Shown one piece after another: positions 44,700-55,828 of a DNA stretch of 64,000 nt. The stretch covers positions 558,001-622,000 of the forward strand of contig JASANH010000895.1 of NCBI GenBank assembly GCA_030248295.1. Reading direction: 5' to 3'. The DNA is from Mesodorylaimus sp. YZB2_4 (taxonomy: Eukaryota; Nematoda; Enoplea; Dorylaimida; Dorylaimidae). A program made the translations under genes and the position numbers. The stretch's first letter is position 1; each line of letters opens with the position of its first letter. Under the pieces are notes generated by a model. It saw only the letters and a program-made list of their open reading frames with translations, was not told the origin of the DNA and ran no database searches.

Positions 44700-47340
44700 G
44701 TCTTGCTCGTTGATGAGACTGGACCTGGAAGAGCTGAACAGGCCGGTTGACTGTTTGAAAATGACGATGACAAAGCACTGGAACAGTCTACAAATATGAG
44801 TTGGTTATGACAAATGTATCCTAGCCAACGATAACGATCGACGTGAGGCGACCAATGCGATAATAGCAATCATGTAATAGAAAGCGAAGTTTTTTTCAAA
44901 CACTTCCTAAGACACCAAGCAACAGTCAATTCGCGTCAAGGTGACGAACTGCCAGATTTTATCGCCCCACTGAAGATGTCTGGAAAAAGAGAATAAAAAA
45001 GATGGGCGACGGTGCTACAACTTCCAAGGCAGGCTAGTTGGACGAACCGGCTTGACTATGAAAAGGCTACCAAGCTGCTTTTGTCGGCTAAAGCCGCCTT
45101 GCGAAATGGAGTTCCGCGAGCCTCATTTCTCTCTATTAGGGGGGCGAAAGAACTAGAACTAGTAGACAGGAACCAGATTTATGGCAATGTCACCTGACGG
45201 AGGGCCATTAATTGCAATATTCCAATAAGACATAAGCTAGCTGACGTGATCAATAAGTCGATAATGAGTAAAGTGTAGTCACTTCAAGCAGACCTCTAAG
45301 GTCAAGATGTCGAACCTAAGGCCACTGCACCCCCCATACGCCAGTGGCCTTATCAGCAAATGATGCAGTCACAAACCCCATGACGAAACGTGGCCTCAAT
45401 CCAAAGAAACCACTTTCTACTTTTACACGAACTACCAAAGCCAGATCACCATTCCTCTTTATCCAAAGCAGCCAAACACAAAGCACACAAACTGCAAATT
45501 GATAAAGTATCCTTTTCCCTTGCTGAAAGTAAACTCAGGTTCAGCTGAGCAGAAACGGGCCTCCTATCCGGCGCTTCCCGACACGCTATGAACTATGAGA
45601 CATTAGGAAAATAAATTTCCAGCCTAGCATCAAGTTTTTTGATTACCTAATCAATATGATTGTTCGAAATCAATATGACAGAGCTCGGTTTTTGTCTAAC
45701 TTGAGAGACGCACAAAAACTGTACCCTTCAAAAGCATTCTTTGATTAGTGTTTATTTAGGCATTTGAAAAAAAAAACCAGATATACATTACACATCGATC
45801 TTCCTTCGCCTAAGATGCACTGTCAGCTTCATGTGTGCACAACAAGGGGCCATGATTAATATGCACAGGGAGTGGGAGTGGCACGGCAAGGAATGACTGT
45901 CTAAGAAGACTCCACCTACAAATAGTAAGACACGGAGCAGAGAGAATTTTCAATAAATTGCATATATATGCTAAAGGAATAGATTGCCTGAACCATTCTT
46001 TCTTGGGCAACCAGTCTTAAATTGGCATCAAAAAAAGCTCCTGAAATGAACTTCCAGAATGTTTGGCAAAAAGCAAGTTTAAATAATCTGCACCCAGTCA
46101 AACAGCTTCTCGTCTATTGTAGCCAACATCGAAAACGATTGAAAATCTAGTCATTGACGTTGTTCACAATGGAACGCGTCATCAATAAGTAGTGTCGTAT
46201 GATCAATGCATTGTTTGTGTAACCTGATGGTTTTTCTAGACCATTAGGCGGTATAAGTGTTTGTCACGAGAGCTCATCGAGTACGCTTGGCTAGAGTTCA
46301 GTGGGCTACTGAAAGAGATGCTGTCCTTAAAGACACCCGTGATTGCTGCCATCAGTGTCAAGTTCTGTACGCGCGGAGTAGGCACACAAAGACGGCACAC
46401 GTGAACATTAAGCCTAGACGCTATCACGCGAAGCCAAAGTACAGTAGTGAACAAAAGTTAGGCACGTTTCAAGTGTTATCTGGGTTCGCCAGGACCAGGG
46501 TCAGAACGAGTATGTTTCCTACGCCATGCACGTGTGCAGCATGAAATACTGACGATGAGCCGGACAGTGCAATTACTATAGGCTCATTGGCATAAATAAA
46601 TTGTGGAACTAAGATAAATGTAAGCCACTTTCGTGGGTGAAAAAATATACCCAAAATGCGTGCGCTTTGGAGTGACAGGAGATAAACTGCTGACAACTGC
46701 GTGTTCTCAACTGGGATCATTTCTTTTCATGTTTTACAAAATTATTCCATGTTTCGCAGTCAAAAATGAGTCCTTCTTATACATATTTATGTGCACCAGT
46801 CGAACTGCTTTTCCTCCATTGTAGGCAACAATGAAACGATTGAAAATTTGTCATTTACTTTGTTAACAAGTAACGTCGCAATTTGTCTGAGGATTACCTC
46901 TCGATGCGCTCCTAAAGTCCCTTTTTACGAGTATATGTATTTGGTATTCTCTTCTATTAATTCATGTACAATATTTTATTTCGAATTATGAGTTATGTAT
47001 CTTCTTCAGCAAAGTCTTATCATGCTGTAGAGGCTCGTCTGGCAGTCGATACTCTGCACACGGCACTTTGCCGGCAGCTGGGAGCGTCACTCGTCAGGGT
47101 GACGTTTCAGCCATGGACTGCATAGGAAGACTTTGTTGGCTGCACTGACTTGATGGCGTGGTGCAAGACCTGTCCCGGTCACTCCCTCTAGCAATACGGA
47201 CCCAGTCATGTTACAAAGCTGAACAAGGTTTCTAGCTGGGTGTTATGTAAAGAGCAGAAATACTTTTCAGTCCAGTTGTCCAGTAGCATAAGTGAAGTCG
47301 AAACCGCGAACTCATACTCCTTTACTGATATAAAGATCAC
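44700..47340. other. Intergenic, two direct repeats only
   Basis: Upstream of the His-rich gene and downstream of the receptor gene. Apart from the repeat pair at 46090-46165 and 46794-46865, I see only short unsupported ORFs. Confidence 0.4.
46090..46865. repeat. Direct repeat pair about 0.7 kb apart
   Basis: 46090-46165 and 46794-46865 share the order CAGTCRAAC, then TCYATTGTAG, CAACA, AACGATTGAAAAT and GTCATT, at about 80% identity by eye. They could be ends of a deleted element or a local duplication. Confidence 0.5.
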
Positions 47341-47344
47341 AAGT

Positions 47345-49647
47345 TCAACCTTTCGTAAACATAGTGATGGTCCCGATGGCAAGAAATGCCAGGCCTAAGA
47401 AGCACACAGTTAACATAGATCCTATCAAGCATATCCTATCGAGTATCGAGGCCAGATATTCCCATTCTTTAGCGGCCTCACTCACCGGGTAGCAATAAAA
47501 AATTTTACCAGCGTACTTTTGTAACACCACGATTCTCAGTCTTTCAACGTGCCATTGAAGTTTCTTGATTGGTTCGAAGACAGGAGATTTTGCTCTCATA
47601 CGGACAGTTTGGTCAGCTAGATGTAAAGGAACGCAGACTGTCTCCATAACACTGGCGGCAGCATCTTTCTCCGGTGATATAAGCTAGAAATTGAGATTAA
47701 TATAACATGAGTCTGGCAGTCACGTCAGCTTCTCTTACTTCGAAGCACGGCGGCGGTATATCTTTGGCTGTTCTCCTTTCAACACACAATTTCGGTGCAA
47801 TTATGTCAAAGAATAGACGACGCGTCCACGGAGGCACTCGGTGACCCAACAGACCACGATTATGCACGAATAGAATGATCCCTGTGGCCACGGTGGCTGA
47901 AGAAGTTTGCAGCAGAATTCCGAGGAAAAACTGACCTGAAGTGATCAATCTGACAAGTTAACTCATGCCAATTAATATTCTCATGGCTTACTTATCAAAG
48001 GAACAGAAGACGAACTTTTGGGCATTTCTTCAGCAATCATCAATAAGATGACGGTTAAGGCGAACAAAGTAGACATCCCCAGTTGCACTTTGGCCACTCG
48101 CTCACCAGTTGTCGAAGAAGGTGCGAAGAAACCCAAATTCGCTATGGCACTAATGACCAGGATCGGACAAACTCTGCAACATTAGATTGGGCGATTAGAT
48201 GGGTCGTTGAATAAAGATATGCACACTCACAACTTACGCTACTACAAACATGCTAATGCACAGACAGCCTATCGGATGTGGATGTTTGCACTTACAAATT
48301 GACAAGATAGTGCAATGGTCTGCGTCGAATGACCAAGTCGATGTACAGCATAGAATATGGTTTGGGGCAACAGCTGTAGTACTCCAAGTGTCTTCTGGAC
48401 GTGGAACTGACCACAGTCCATTCTCCAGTGTCAATATAATCCTCTTGCCACGTTTTTTCTCGTTCGGGGTGAAAATCGATGCCAGAAGAATCGTATTGCC
48501 AACTTCCAAATATCATACGACAGAACTGAACATCGAACGGGAAGTACTGAACGTCTATGTTACATGTAAACTTGTAAATAGCCGGGTAGCGGAATACAAT
48601 AGTGGCATAACGAGGGGGGCGTTGGGTAGGATCTACGCTAATGATGGCTCCAATGTGGCGCTCGGATGCTTCGATGGACATGTAAAGTCTAAACGAGATG
48701 TTCGAGGAGTTATTCTTTGTGTGGGGGTCCAAGTGCCCATCACTAGGAGCTGTACTAGAATGCTTTGGTTTGCAGTCAAAATTCCGCAGTACTACTCAAG
48801 GAGTGCCCTTGAATATGTGTGTCCTACTGAATAGCCTGCCTACTTACTGATTATACAAATAGGTATCGGGCCTCCAAATGGTTCTATGAGGCACCACGAT
48901 CGAGCTCAAGTTCTTATATTCTAATGGGTCCCATTTAAGAGTGCTGTCGTTCCACCTAAAAATAGAAATTAGCACGTCCTCTGTCATTTCACGCCCATTT
49001 AACAAAAGTTCACATTTGCGTCACCCAAGCATACAAAACGACGTATTGATTTCTTTCCTCCTAAAAAAGCAGGTTCGCCAAGAACAAAAAATAGAATCTT
49101 TTCAAAACACTTACCACATTGACAACTTGATATAGATTGAAGCGAAAAGTTACATCGATCGGTTTATTGTAGGTTGAAATGGGTCGCACTCGACTGTCAT
49201 ACTTTGGATTTCCGAAAAGATGCGCAATTAGTCTTCTCTGCTCCTCGCTGCCCTCTAAAATAAAAAGCATATACAGTAATCTGGAATCCCAATGGCCACC
49301 CGAGAACGAGATGGTTTAGTCGATGTGTGCTATGAGTTGCAAATAGAGTCCTGGCTGGGAGAATCTTCAAGTGAAGGTAAATCGGCACCTCATCAATCAT
49401 TTCTGGGATGGCTAGCCTCTCAGAAAGGCGTTTGTAGTGGAAAACTCTGCATAGTCAATGAAAAGCGTCAACTGGAAGAAGCTAGGACGCCTCACGCAAA
49501 AAAAGTCTCTCACCGGAATCTAAACAGGAAGGATGAGGGTGGGGAAATAGGGGTGTGCAAAGCAGTCGGCAAAACTAGATGCATACTTGATAAAACACAC
49601 CACCACAGTATGATCAAAATCCACAAATCACATGATCGCAAACTCAT
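47345..49647 (-). CDS. Pentameric ligand-gated ion channel, alpha-type acetylcholine receptor-like subunit
   Basis: Eight exons in coding order: 49647-49587, 49254-49115, 49060-49014, 48954-48848, 48688-48296, 48173-47992, 47935-47739, 47683-47345. Order: signal peptide (start 49647 fits better than 49701); ligand-binding domain with NLYQVVNV, EERNQYV, AWVTQMWNDSTLKWDP, and a Cys-loop in exon 5 (C...FPFDVQFC, 13 residues between Cys); loop C with vicinal cysteines YYSCC, marking an alpha-type subunit; TM1 (YLVNLVCPILVI...); TM2; TM3; short cytoplasmic loop; TM4 (EYLASILDRICLIG...). The subunit would join a pentamer at synapses or neuromuscular junctions. The TM2 entrance reads ERVAKVQLG, so the usual Glu at -1' is Ala and the 9' Leu is Phe, making ion selectivity uncertain. 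A 47-bp exon 3 was inferred from frame and motif. Confidence 0.85.
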
Positions 49648-49829
49648 AATGTCAATGATCGGAATGATGAGTCCAAAATCTCCGAATAAATTAAAATTCA
49701 AATACAGCCCTTATGCACGTACCGATTGTGATGTTGGCTTTCAAGAAAACTATTTTCCAAAAAACCTTATTCTTGAGTCGTACTCGCTGCTCCTTTCTGT
49801 CGCCCTCCAATGAGGACGCCTACGGACGA

Positions 49830-52800
49830 CACCGATTAATTTCATTACGCTATACCCTAGCGACCGTAGTCAACACTGCTCGTATCGACTAAAATGGACA
49901 AGCTAGCCTCGTTTCACCCTAGTACAACTCGAAACTCGTACCCTTCGGCATCAATGTCCCATTTCAAACTATGCGCACCATCTGCAATACACGACGGAGC
50001 GGACTAGGGAAGAAAATTACTTTCCAATAATGTTTCACTCGATGCCCCATCGAACACAGATCAATTATTCACATTCCGAACCAATAAAGAAATTGGTAAT
50101 TGCGCCGTGGCTATCCAAGTGCTTGCTCACATTGGCGCGGACAACAAGGCGGACTATCAACAACTATGCATGCCCGAGAGCCAAATCGTTTTGGTCATGC
50201 GGTCATGCGGCCAAGCTACACCGCTCAGAGCCCACAAGTATATGAAAGCAGTTGAATCGAAAAAGAAAAAGATGAGCCTATCTTACGCTTCAATATTCTC
50301 ATGCATTACATATGCGACGCGTCTGCAATGTGTTTGCGGAAGCGCCCTGGTGATGGGCCATTGCTGGACACTTTCTATTCAAGAGGATCTCATCGTATTA
50401 GCAATGAATGAATGAACAGCTCATATCATGTCATAGGGCATGTAGAAATGGCTAAAAGAGGGGAGGGGAGGAGAGATCCTTGCTTGTTACCCCGGGAACT
50501 ATTATTGGATTTTAAAAGCGGTCTGACCTTGGGATACAAATGCGAGGGGTTCGAACAGGTCTGGGTATAAGCTTCTGTAGAAAAGGACAAAAGCAGCCAT
50601 TATTAGGCCTCTGCACTGGTACGTGGGCCATAATAATAAACCCTTTTGTTGGTGTCAGCAATAAAAATGGTAGGAAGGACAAATTGTGAAACGTATGTCA
50701 TATTAAAACGTTGGTGCTCAGCATGTGCTTTTTGACGTAGGCACCCATATTTCACACAGCAATTCTACAAAGCGAGTGAGCGATTAGAGAAAAAGGCGAG
50801 CGAAGCAGTTTTTTTCTAGCCAATTGCATCGCCCAGAGATATACTATACAGTATATATGTGAGGCAGCTATAGGATTTTAATAGGGTCTGACCCTAGGTT
50901 TTTCAGGGGTGCAATGGAGGATTTACGGTATGTATGCACCGTTGGTCCTCCTTCCCTCTTTGCAAAATCGTAGAGGTAGAGGGGCCAAAAAAGTTGCAGT
51001 TATCCGATTTGAGCTCTGAAATCTTTTTAAAAGCAAGTTAAATGGACAACGTTTGGATGATGGCTGGTCGAGAGAGGACCGATCTTGGTGCAGTCAAAGC
51101 ACACGATCACAGAACGCATACATATAACAGGGTAAATTAAAAAGGCACGCATTTCTTCAGCAAAAAGACAACTAAACTTCAAAATGCAAGAACTGCGAAA
51201 GCTTTTATTTTCCTCTCGGTCAGAAAGTCATATTCGAATTGGCCACCACCCCCTTTGATACAAAATCTAAGCCTCTTTGAGGCTGCAGTGCCGCGGACAG
51301 GCGGGGATATTCATACTGCATGTGAAGTACGTACACTGGCTCTGGTTCAGTGAACTGGACCACTTCTTTATTAATAACCGATTTGGGCTGATTTGGGTGC
51401 AAGGAATAGTTGGTGATGCTGGTTCCGGCCAGAATTGCGCACTGTGAGCGATTCTCTCCACTAGGCCTAGTTTGGCCGACACGGGCCGCTGTCCACGAAC
51501 ACGGCGCTTTGTGATGTGCGAGAGCAAACCACAACGCAAAGTTTTTAAGGACTGCGTGGGGAGTTCCAGCGACTCGAATCCTCCTCTGGTCGCCCTTGGT
51601 TCTCCCCATCGACCGAGGTACCGATCCGCTGATCCAGGGGTTTAATCGATTCCGATCCGATCCGACTGCTGGATCGGCCGGATTGGAAATTACAAATTTT
51701 CTGGCTCTTTATCTGCTGAGAAATGATAATATGTGACTTACACAGTCGTCCCCTAATGAGGAATGAGGATGATCATGAATTCATTTCTCTCAAATCGTTG
51801 CTAGCCCTGGTCAGTTCTCTTGTGTCCTTTGGAGTGGTCAAATATGCAGTGACGACTCATCCCCAATAGTATTTTATTTTTTAAAGCGGATCGGATGGAT
51901 CGAATCTGGATCGGGATTCAGGCCGAGGGTAGGATCGGTCGATTCTGGCGAGCAAAGTAGCATCACTTGCAAGGTGAATTTGAAAGGCATTGGAATATTG
52001 TTGTCTCTCTTGAAATGGATGAAGTAAGAAAAGGAGAACCGAAATCAAATCCATTTACGGCGTTGATCCTTGATTTTGCAGAGCTTAGGGTTTTTTTTAA
52101 ATTTCTGTGGGCTGGGCCCCGCGCCGCTCTAGTTCCCCCGCGAGACTTCCAACCCGTTTTTCCTGTACCTGGCCAGCAGTTATGAGATGATACGCAAGGC
52201 CGTGAGGTGACCAGCTCTCACGGCAGCGTCTCAACTAGGAGCACCTCCACGCGAGGGCATCCTGGACTGGACACCGGCTGCCTCAGACGATGGCGAGCTG
52301 GCTTTGAACCCTGTCGGTGTTCGACACCCACGACTGTCTCCTCGTTTAGCTTCCGTCTCCCCACTCGGAACACCTCGATGGTACCGGGTGAGTCACACAC
52401 GGCCTGGTGTGCAAGGTCAGCGAGGGTTTATGGTTCGCAAACCGACCCCCATTACGGGGGATCGAACCGGGGACGAGTCCAGCCACTCGCTCCTAAGCAA
52501 TATGGAGAGACCTTCAGAACTTAGGTGCCTAGTAGTCTATTAGCATAGTACATCAAGTCTGCATTAAACTATTTGCCTCCACCACGGTCGGGAGCGAGAC
52601 TGACGATGAGATGCGTTGAGGCAGAGGTCGACTGGTTTTTCTAATATACGAGGGACTGGCATCACCTATGGTTCATGAATACTATAAAAACCCTGTTCTC
52701 CTGCCTGGTACAGTAGGTGTGAGTGTCTCGGCGGCCCAGCGAGTGCCTGGAATCTTGGTCCTGCGTGAGTCCCTTCCCTTGTGTGACGTCTGTCCTCTGC

Positions 52801-53430
52801 ACGGACAGGGGAGCCTAGGCGGGTCTCTGCAGGTTCGAATCACTCACTGCGCAGCTCCAATAGCCGGACAATAGCAACGTACAGAGTTTATTACGCCGAC
52901 TAGCCAACACCTGAACGACGGATCGGTCTACAAGAATACACGAGCAGATATACTGATAGAAGGGGTCGCTGAGGATCTTGGGAGCCGATACGGCCGCACT
53001 AGTCGATGTTCACCGACGGACTGACAGGACTTACGATTAGTTGAACCTAACCTAGTAGGGGCAGGCGGGCATACCTAGAAATGGTTAGGAGACAACCACT
53101 TTGGCTAGACCTGATCTGGTGCCAGAGGGCTGAACACGAGGAAGTAACTCACGTGCTGGAAACATACGTGCCGTGCGGATGAAGGGTTAGGAACCACTGG
53201 CACGGAGAAGTGCGGGTTACTTTTGGCACGGCGTAGCGTAGAAAATAACCTATTTGGGCTGCGTGGCTTGTTTCAAACCTGCAATACACTGGCGCCGTTG
53301 GTGCAGTGTTCTATAGCACCAGGGCCTGACGGTTTCAGTCAAGAATGCTGTAAAGTCACCGTTCATCGAAGTACGTACAGGAACCCAAAACAAGTAAAAC
53401 ACGGCTTATAGAGCGAATTAATTTGAACAC
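49830..53430. other. Intergenic, no supported gene
   Basis: About 3.6 kb between the receptor and the fukutin-like gene. The longest ORF (51220-51609 minus, 129 aa) has no recognised domain. A GATCGG-rich repeat occurs at 51615-51690 with related motifs at 51880-51950. B-box-like fragments near 52440-52480 and 52830 hint at old tRNA-derived repeats, but I could not define them. Confidence 0.4.
51615..51690 (+). repeat. Dispersed GATCGG-rich repeat, copy 1
   Basis: ACCGATCCGCTGATCCAGGG followed by a GATCC-rich stretch and CTGGATCGGCCGGATTGG is matched in inverse orientation at 63665-63740. Related GGATCGG motifs recur at 51890-51945. Confidence 0.5.
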
Positions 53431-53441
53431 AGATTACAAGT

Positions 53442-54923
53442 TCATGTCACAGTTGACAGGCCTGCTGATTCATTTTCGCTGTTCACTTTCAAACGCTTCT
53501 TCGCTTTGACTTTGTGATAAAACTTGGAGTTGAGAACTTTGGGTGGCATCGGATCGCAACCCCACATATCACTCGCATTTTCACATCGGAATTTGGTGTA
53601 GACGTGTTTTAAGTATGCCATTTCAGTTTCCTTGAGTTTTTGTATCAGTTTCATATTCACATTGGCGTAAATATTTCCCGAATACGGAGGGAACCAGCCA
53701 TCGTTGCCATAATCAGCCACGACAAAATCGGCATAATTGCACGGAACATAAACAAGAACACCGAACAATTCGGCCGAACAAACACCTTCACGAAGTGGGT
53801 GTCTCAGTTCGTACCAAAAATTCCCAATCATAAGGTAAGTGGATAGTTGATGTGGTTTGGTTTGATACATGAGGAAGATATCCAACCAGACTGACCGCCA
53901 AAATCCCCTGTAGTAAGTGCGAAATTCGAGACCTAATTCAGGCGTTCCCAATCGAGAATACAGCGTCAGCGCAGGGCTTCGAAACAGCCGCTGGAAGAAT
54001 TCTTGCTTATATTCGTCGGCCATGATGACAACGTCGATATCGCGTGATTCGACGATGTAATCGCATTGACGATACCAGCCGAGCAATGTTCCGCAGAAGA
54101 TCATTGTCGTCATCCTTAATTCTTTAGTAATTCGCATAATTTCTTGCAATGCCAGGTTTTCATATTTCAGATTTCCCGCAGAAGCGACGTTATACTTTTC
54201 GTTGAACGGATAGACAATGTCTTCGAAATGGCACTCCCGAAATTGAGAAAAAGGAATTTGCCATAAATAGAAATCCAAATCCTCTGGTACACATATTAAT
54301 GAGGATGGAAAGGGCCAAATAGATATATTCGTACTTCCGCATTTGAACGGTTCAACGGCCATTGGCGTTCGAATGCCCACAACACTCTCGACGAGCGATC
54401 CCCACGATGCGGGCAAAATTGACTGACTGAGATTAGCTACCCAAAAGTAATTCTTTCGTTGAAATATAACGGCCACGTGAATGATCGATGACGAAGAGAT
54501 GAGAAAATAATGCGAACTGACTTGGCGATGGACAGATTTGATCTTCTTTGGGCTAATCGTTCGAAAATCCGTGCTGCGACCCTCAATCAAACGCCAGCGT
54601 TGATGCTTCTTCGATGCGTACCAAGCTCGAAACATCGCTTCATCTTTTTCAAAAATTCCAAAGGATATAATCTTTGATCGATTCTTAGCACGGAAAATAC
54701 CAGCGTCCAACAAGACAAATCGAAAACCAGTTGATCGGGGAAAGGTAAGCCAGTCATCCCGATTGTCTGTTTCGTATTCGACCTCGGCCTCGCTAATGCT
54801 AATGTTGACGTCGACTGTCAAAGCTCTCAGAAGCAAACAAAGAGATAATATCACGGGAGTGACGCACAGTATAACTTTATTGTGATAGAGAAATCTGAGA
54901 AGACGAGCCCTCTGATTGAGCAT
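53442..54923 (-). CDS. Fukutin/W02B3.4-like (LicD-type) glycosyl-phosphate transferase
   Basis: Single-exon ORF of 493 aa. It has the layout of a type II Golgi membrane protein: short basic N-terminus, one membrane anchor at about residues 17-36 (VILCVTPVILSLCLLL), then a lumenal domain with N-glycosylation sequons. The nucleotidyltransferase-like core has GTLLGWYRQCD followed by ESRDIDVVI; the DxD pair is the expected metal-binding site of the LicD/fukutin fold. Further conserved blocks are VWLDIFLMY and YGNDGWFPPYSG. Vertebrate fukutin adds ribitol-5-phosphate to alpha-dystroglycan; nematodes have many W02B3.4-like relatives with unknown substrates, so the substrate here is open. No frameshift. 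It is the only supported gene between about 49.7 and 55.4 kb. Confidence 0.8.
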   Translation of the reverse strand: MLNQRARLLRFLYHNKVILCVTPVILSLCLLLRALTVDVNISISEAEVEYETDNRDDWLTFPRSTGFRFVLLDAGIFRAKNRSKIISFGIFEKDEAMFRAWYASKKHQRWRLIEGRSTDFRTISPKKIKSVHRQVSSHYFLISSSSIIHVAVIFQRKNYFWVANLSQSILPASWGSLVESVVGIRTPMAVEPFKCGSTNISIWPFPSSLICVPEDLDFYLWQIPFSQFRECHFEDIVYPFNEKYNVASAGNLKYENLALQEIMRITKELRMTTMIFCGTLLGWYRQCDYIVESRDIDVVIMADEYKQEFFQRLFRSPALTLYSRLGTPELGLEFRTYYRGFWRSVWLDIFLMYQTKPHQLSTYLMIGNFWYELRHPLREGVCSAELFGVLVYVPCNYADFVVADYGNDGWFPPYSGNIYANVNMKLIQKLKETEMAYLKHVYTKFRCENASDMWGCDPMPPKVLNSKFYHKVKAKKRLKVNSENESAGLSTVT

Positions 54924-54929
54924 AGTGCG

Positions 54930-55440
54930 TCGCAGAGCTACTCGCCTTCTACTGCACAGGAGCCGTGATAGCGCACCCTGTAAACACGGACTGCTCCTTA
55001 TTTCGTCGTCAGAGTTGTCTTACAGTCCCTTCACACTCGAGTGCGCACAAGCGATTGGTGATGTGGTGAAACATGAACATTGTCACTATGTTTACTGCAG
55101 ATAATCGATTGGAATGCCACTTATATTTTATAAGCAGTTGATTATCATATTTTATTTGAATGAGCTAAACAGAGGGAGTACGACCACGGATAATTGCACC
55201 GCTTCCGACGCCAAAAAGAGTTGCAGATCCGATGTTTTTTTCAAGTTATGCAAAGTTCCGAAGCATTTTTTACAAAAGTTGCAATTATGCGAATTTTTCT
55301 TTGACAAGCAAACCAGCCGCATTTTTTGAAAGCTTTCAGAAATATTTCCCGAATCAGTGAAACATAACATTATCAATTTACTTGGCTGATTGAAAGATCC
55401 TAGAATCCCCTCGCCCAGGACTCTTACTGGTAGCATAGTC
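54930..55440. other. Short intergenic segment
   Basis: Between the fukutin-like gene start and the next ORF end. ORFs on both strands overlap without recognisable features. Confidence 0.3.
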
Positions 55441-55447
55441 AGCAATC

Positions 55448-55828
55448 CTACGTTAACAATGATGAATTACAGACTTCTTTTCCATTCACCTTCGATTTCA
55501 AACGTCGCATATCGCCAGAGCAGGGCGCTGTGGACACTAATCCCAAGCAATACGTAGGTCTAGCACCTTTCTCTTGCCACATTCCTTTCATATGTGCCTT
55601 CACCGCTCCTTTGTACGTGTTAGTGTTGAGATTAAAACACTCATAGAACAGTGGTTCTGGCTTTATTCTCGCATTACACCATATCGAATGTGCGTTTTGA
55701 TGGGTTTGCGGTATAAGTAGTTTTTGCCTGTATTCTTTAATAGTCGGTATCTGATGAACGTTATTACGAACAAGAATACTGAACACACCTACCGCAAGCA
55801 GCACTGTAAAGGGGCGTCCACATTGCAC
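55448..55828 (-). CDS. Hypothetical secreted protein with start in a transposon end
   Basis: ORF of 126 aa with a hydrophobic N-terminus (RPFTVLLAVGVFSILV) that could be a signal peptide or anchor, and five Cys in the remainder (IWCNAR, YECFN, YCLG, APCSG, EVCNS). Its ATG and first codons lie inside the terminal repeat of the element starting at 55810, so the original start may have been elsewhere. No family recognised. Confidence 0.3.
   Translation of the reverse strand: MQCGRPFTVLLAVGVFSILVRNNVHQIPTIKEYRQKLLIPQTHQNAHSIWCNARIKPEPLFYECFNLNTNTYKGAVKAHMKGMWQEKGARPTYCLGLVSTAPCSGDMRRLKSKVNGKEVCNSSLLT

Noticed and set aside
49510-49701. Met at 49701 as the receptor start
   Set aside because: The later Met at 49647 gives a compact basic start followed by a hydrophobic core, a better signal peptide; the longer form remains possible.
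49292-49813. 173-aa plus ORF
   Set aside because: It is antisense to the receptor signal-peptide exon and its first intron; composition is unremarkable.
51220-51609. 129-aa minus ORF as a gene
   Set aside because: No domain, signal peptide or linked exons; possible but unsupported.
52900-53350. Non-LTR retrotransposon C-terminus
   Set aside because: A stretch near 53110-53165 (C...H...) vaguely resembles a CCHC-like end, but there is no RT and frames are broken; too weak to call.
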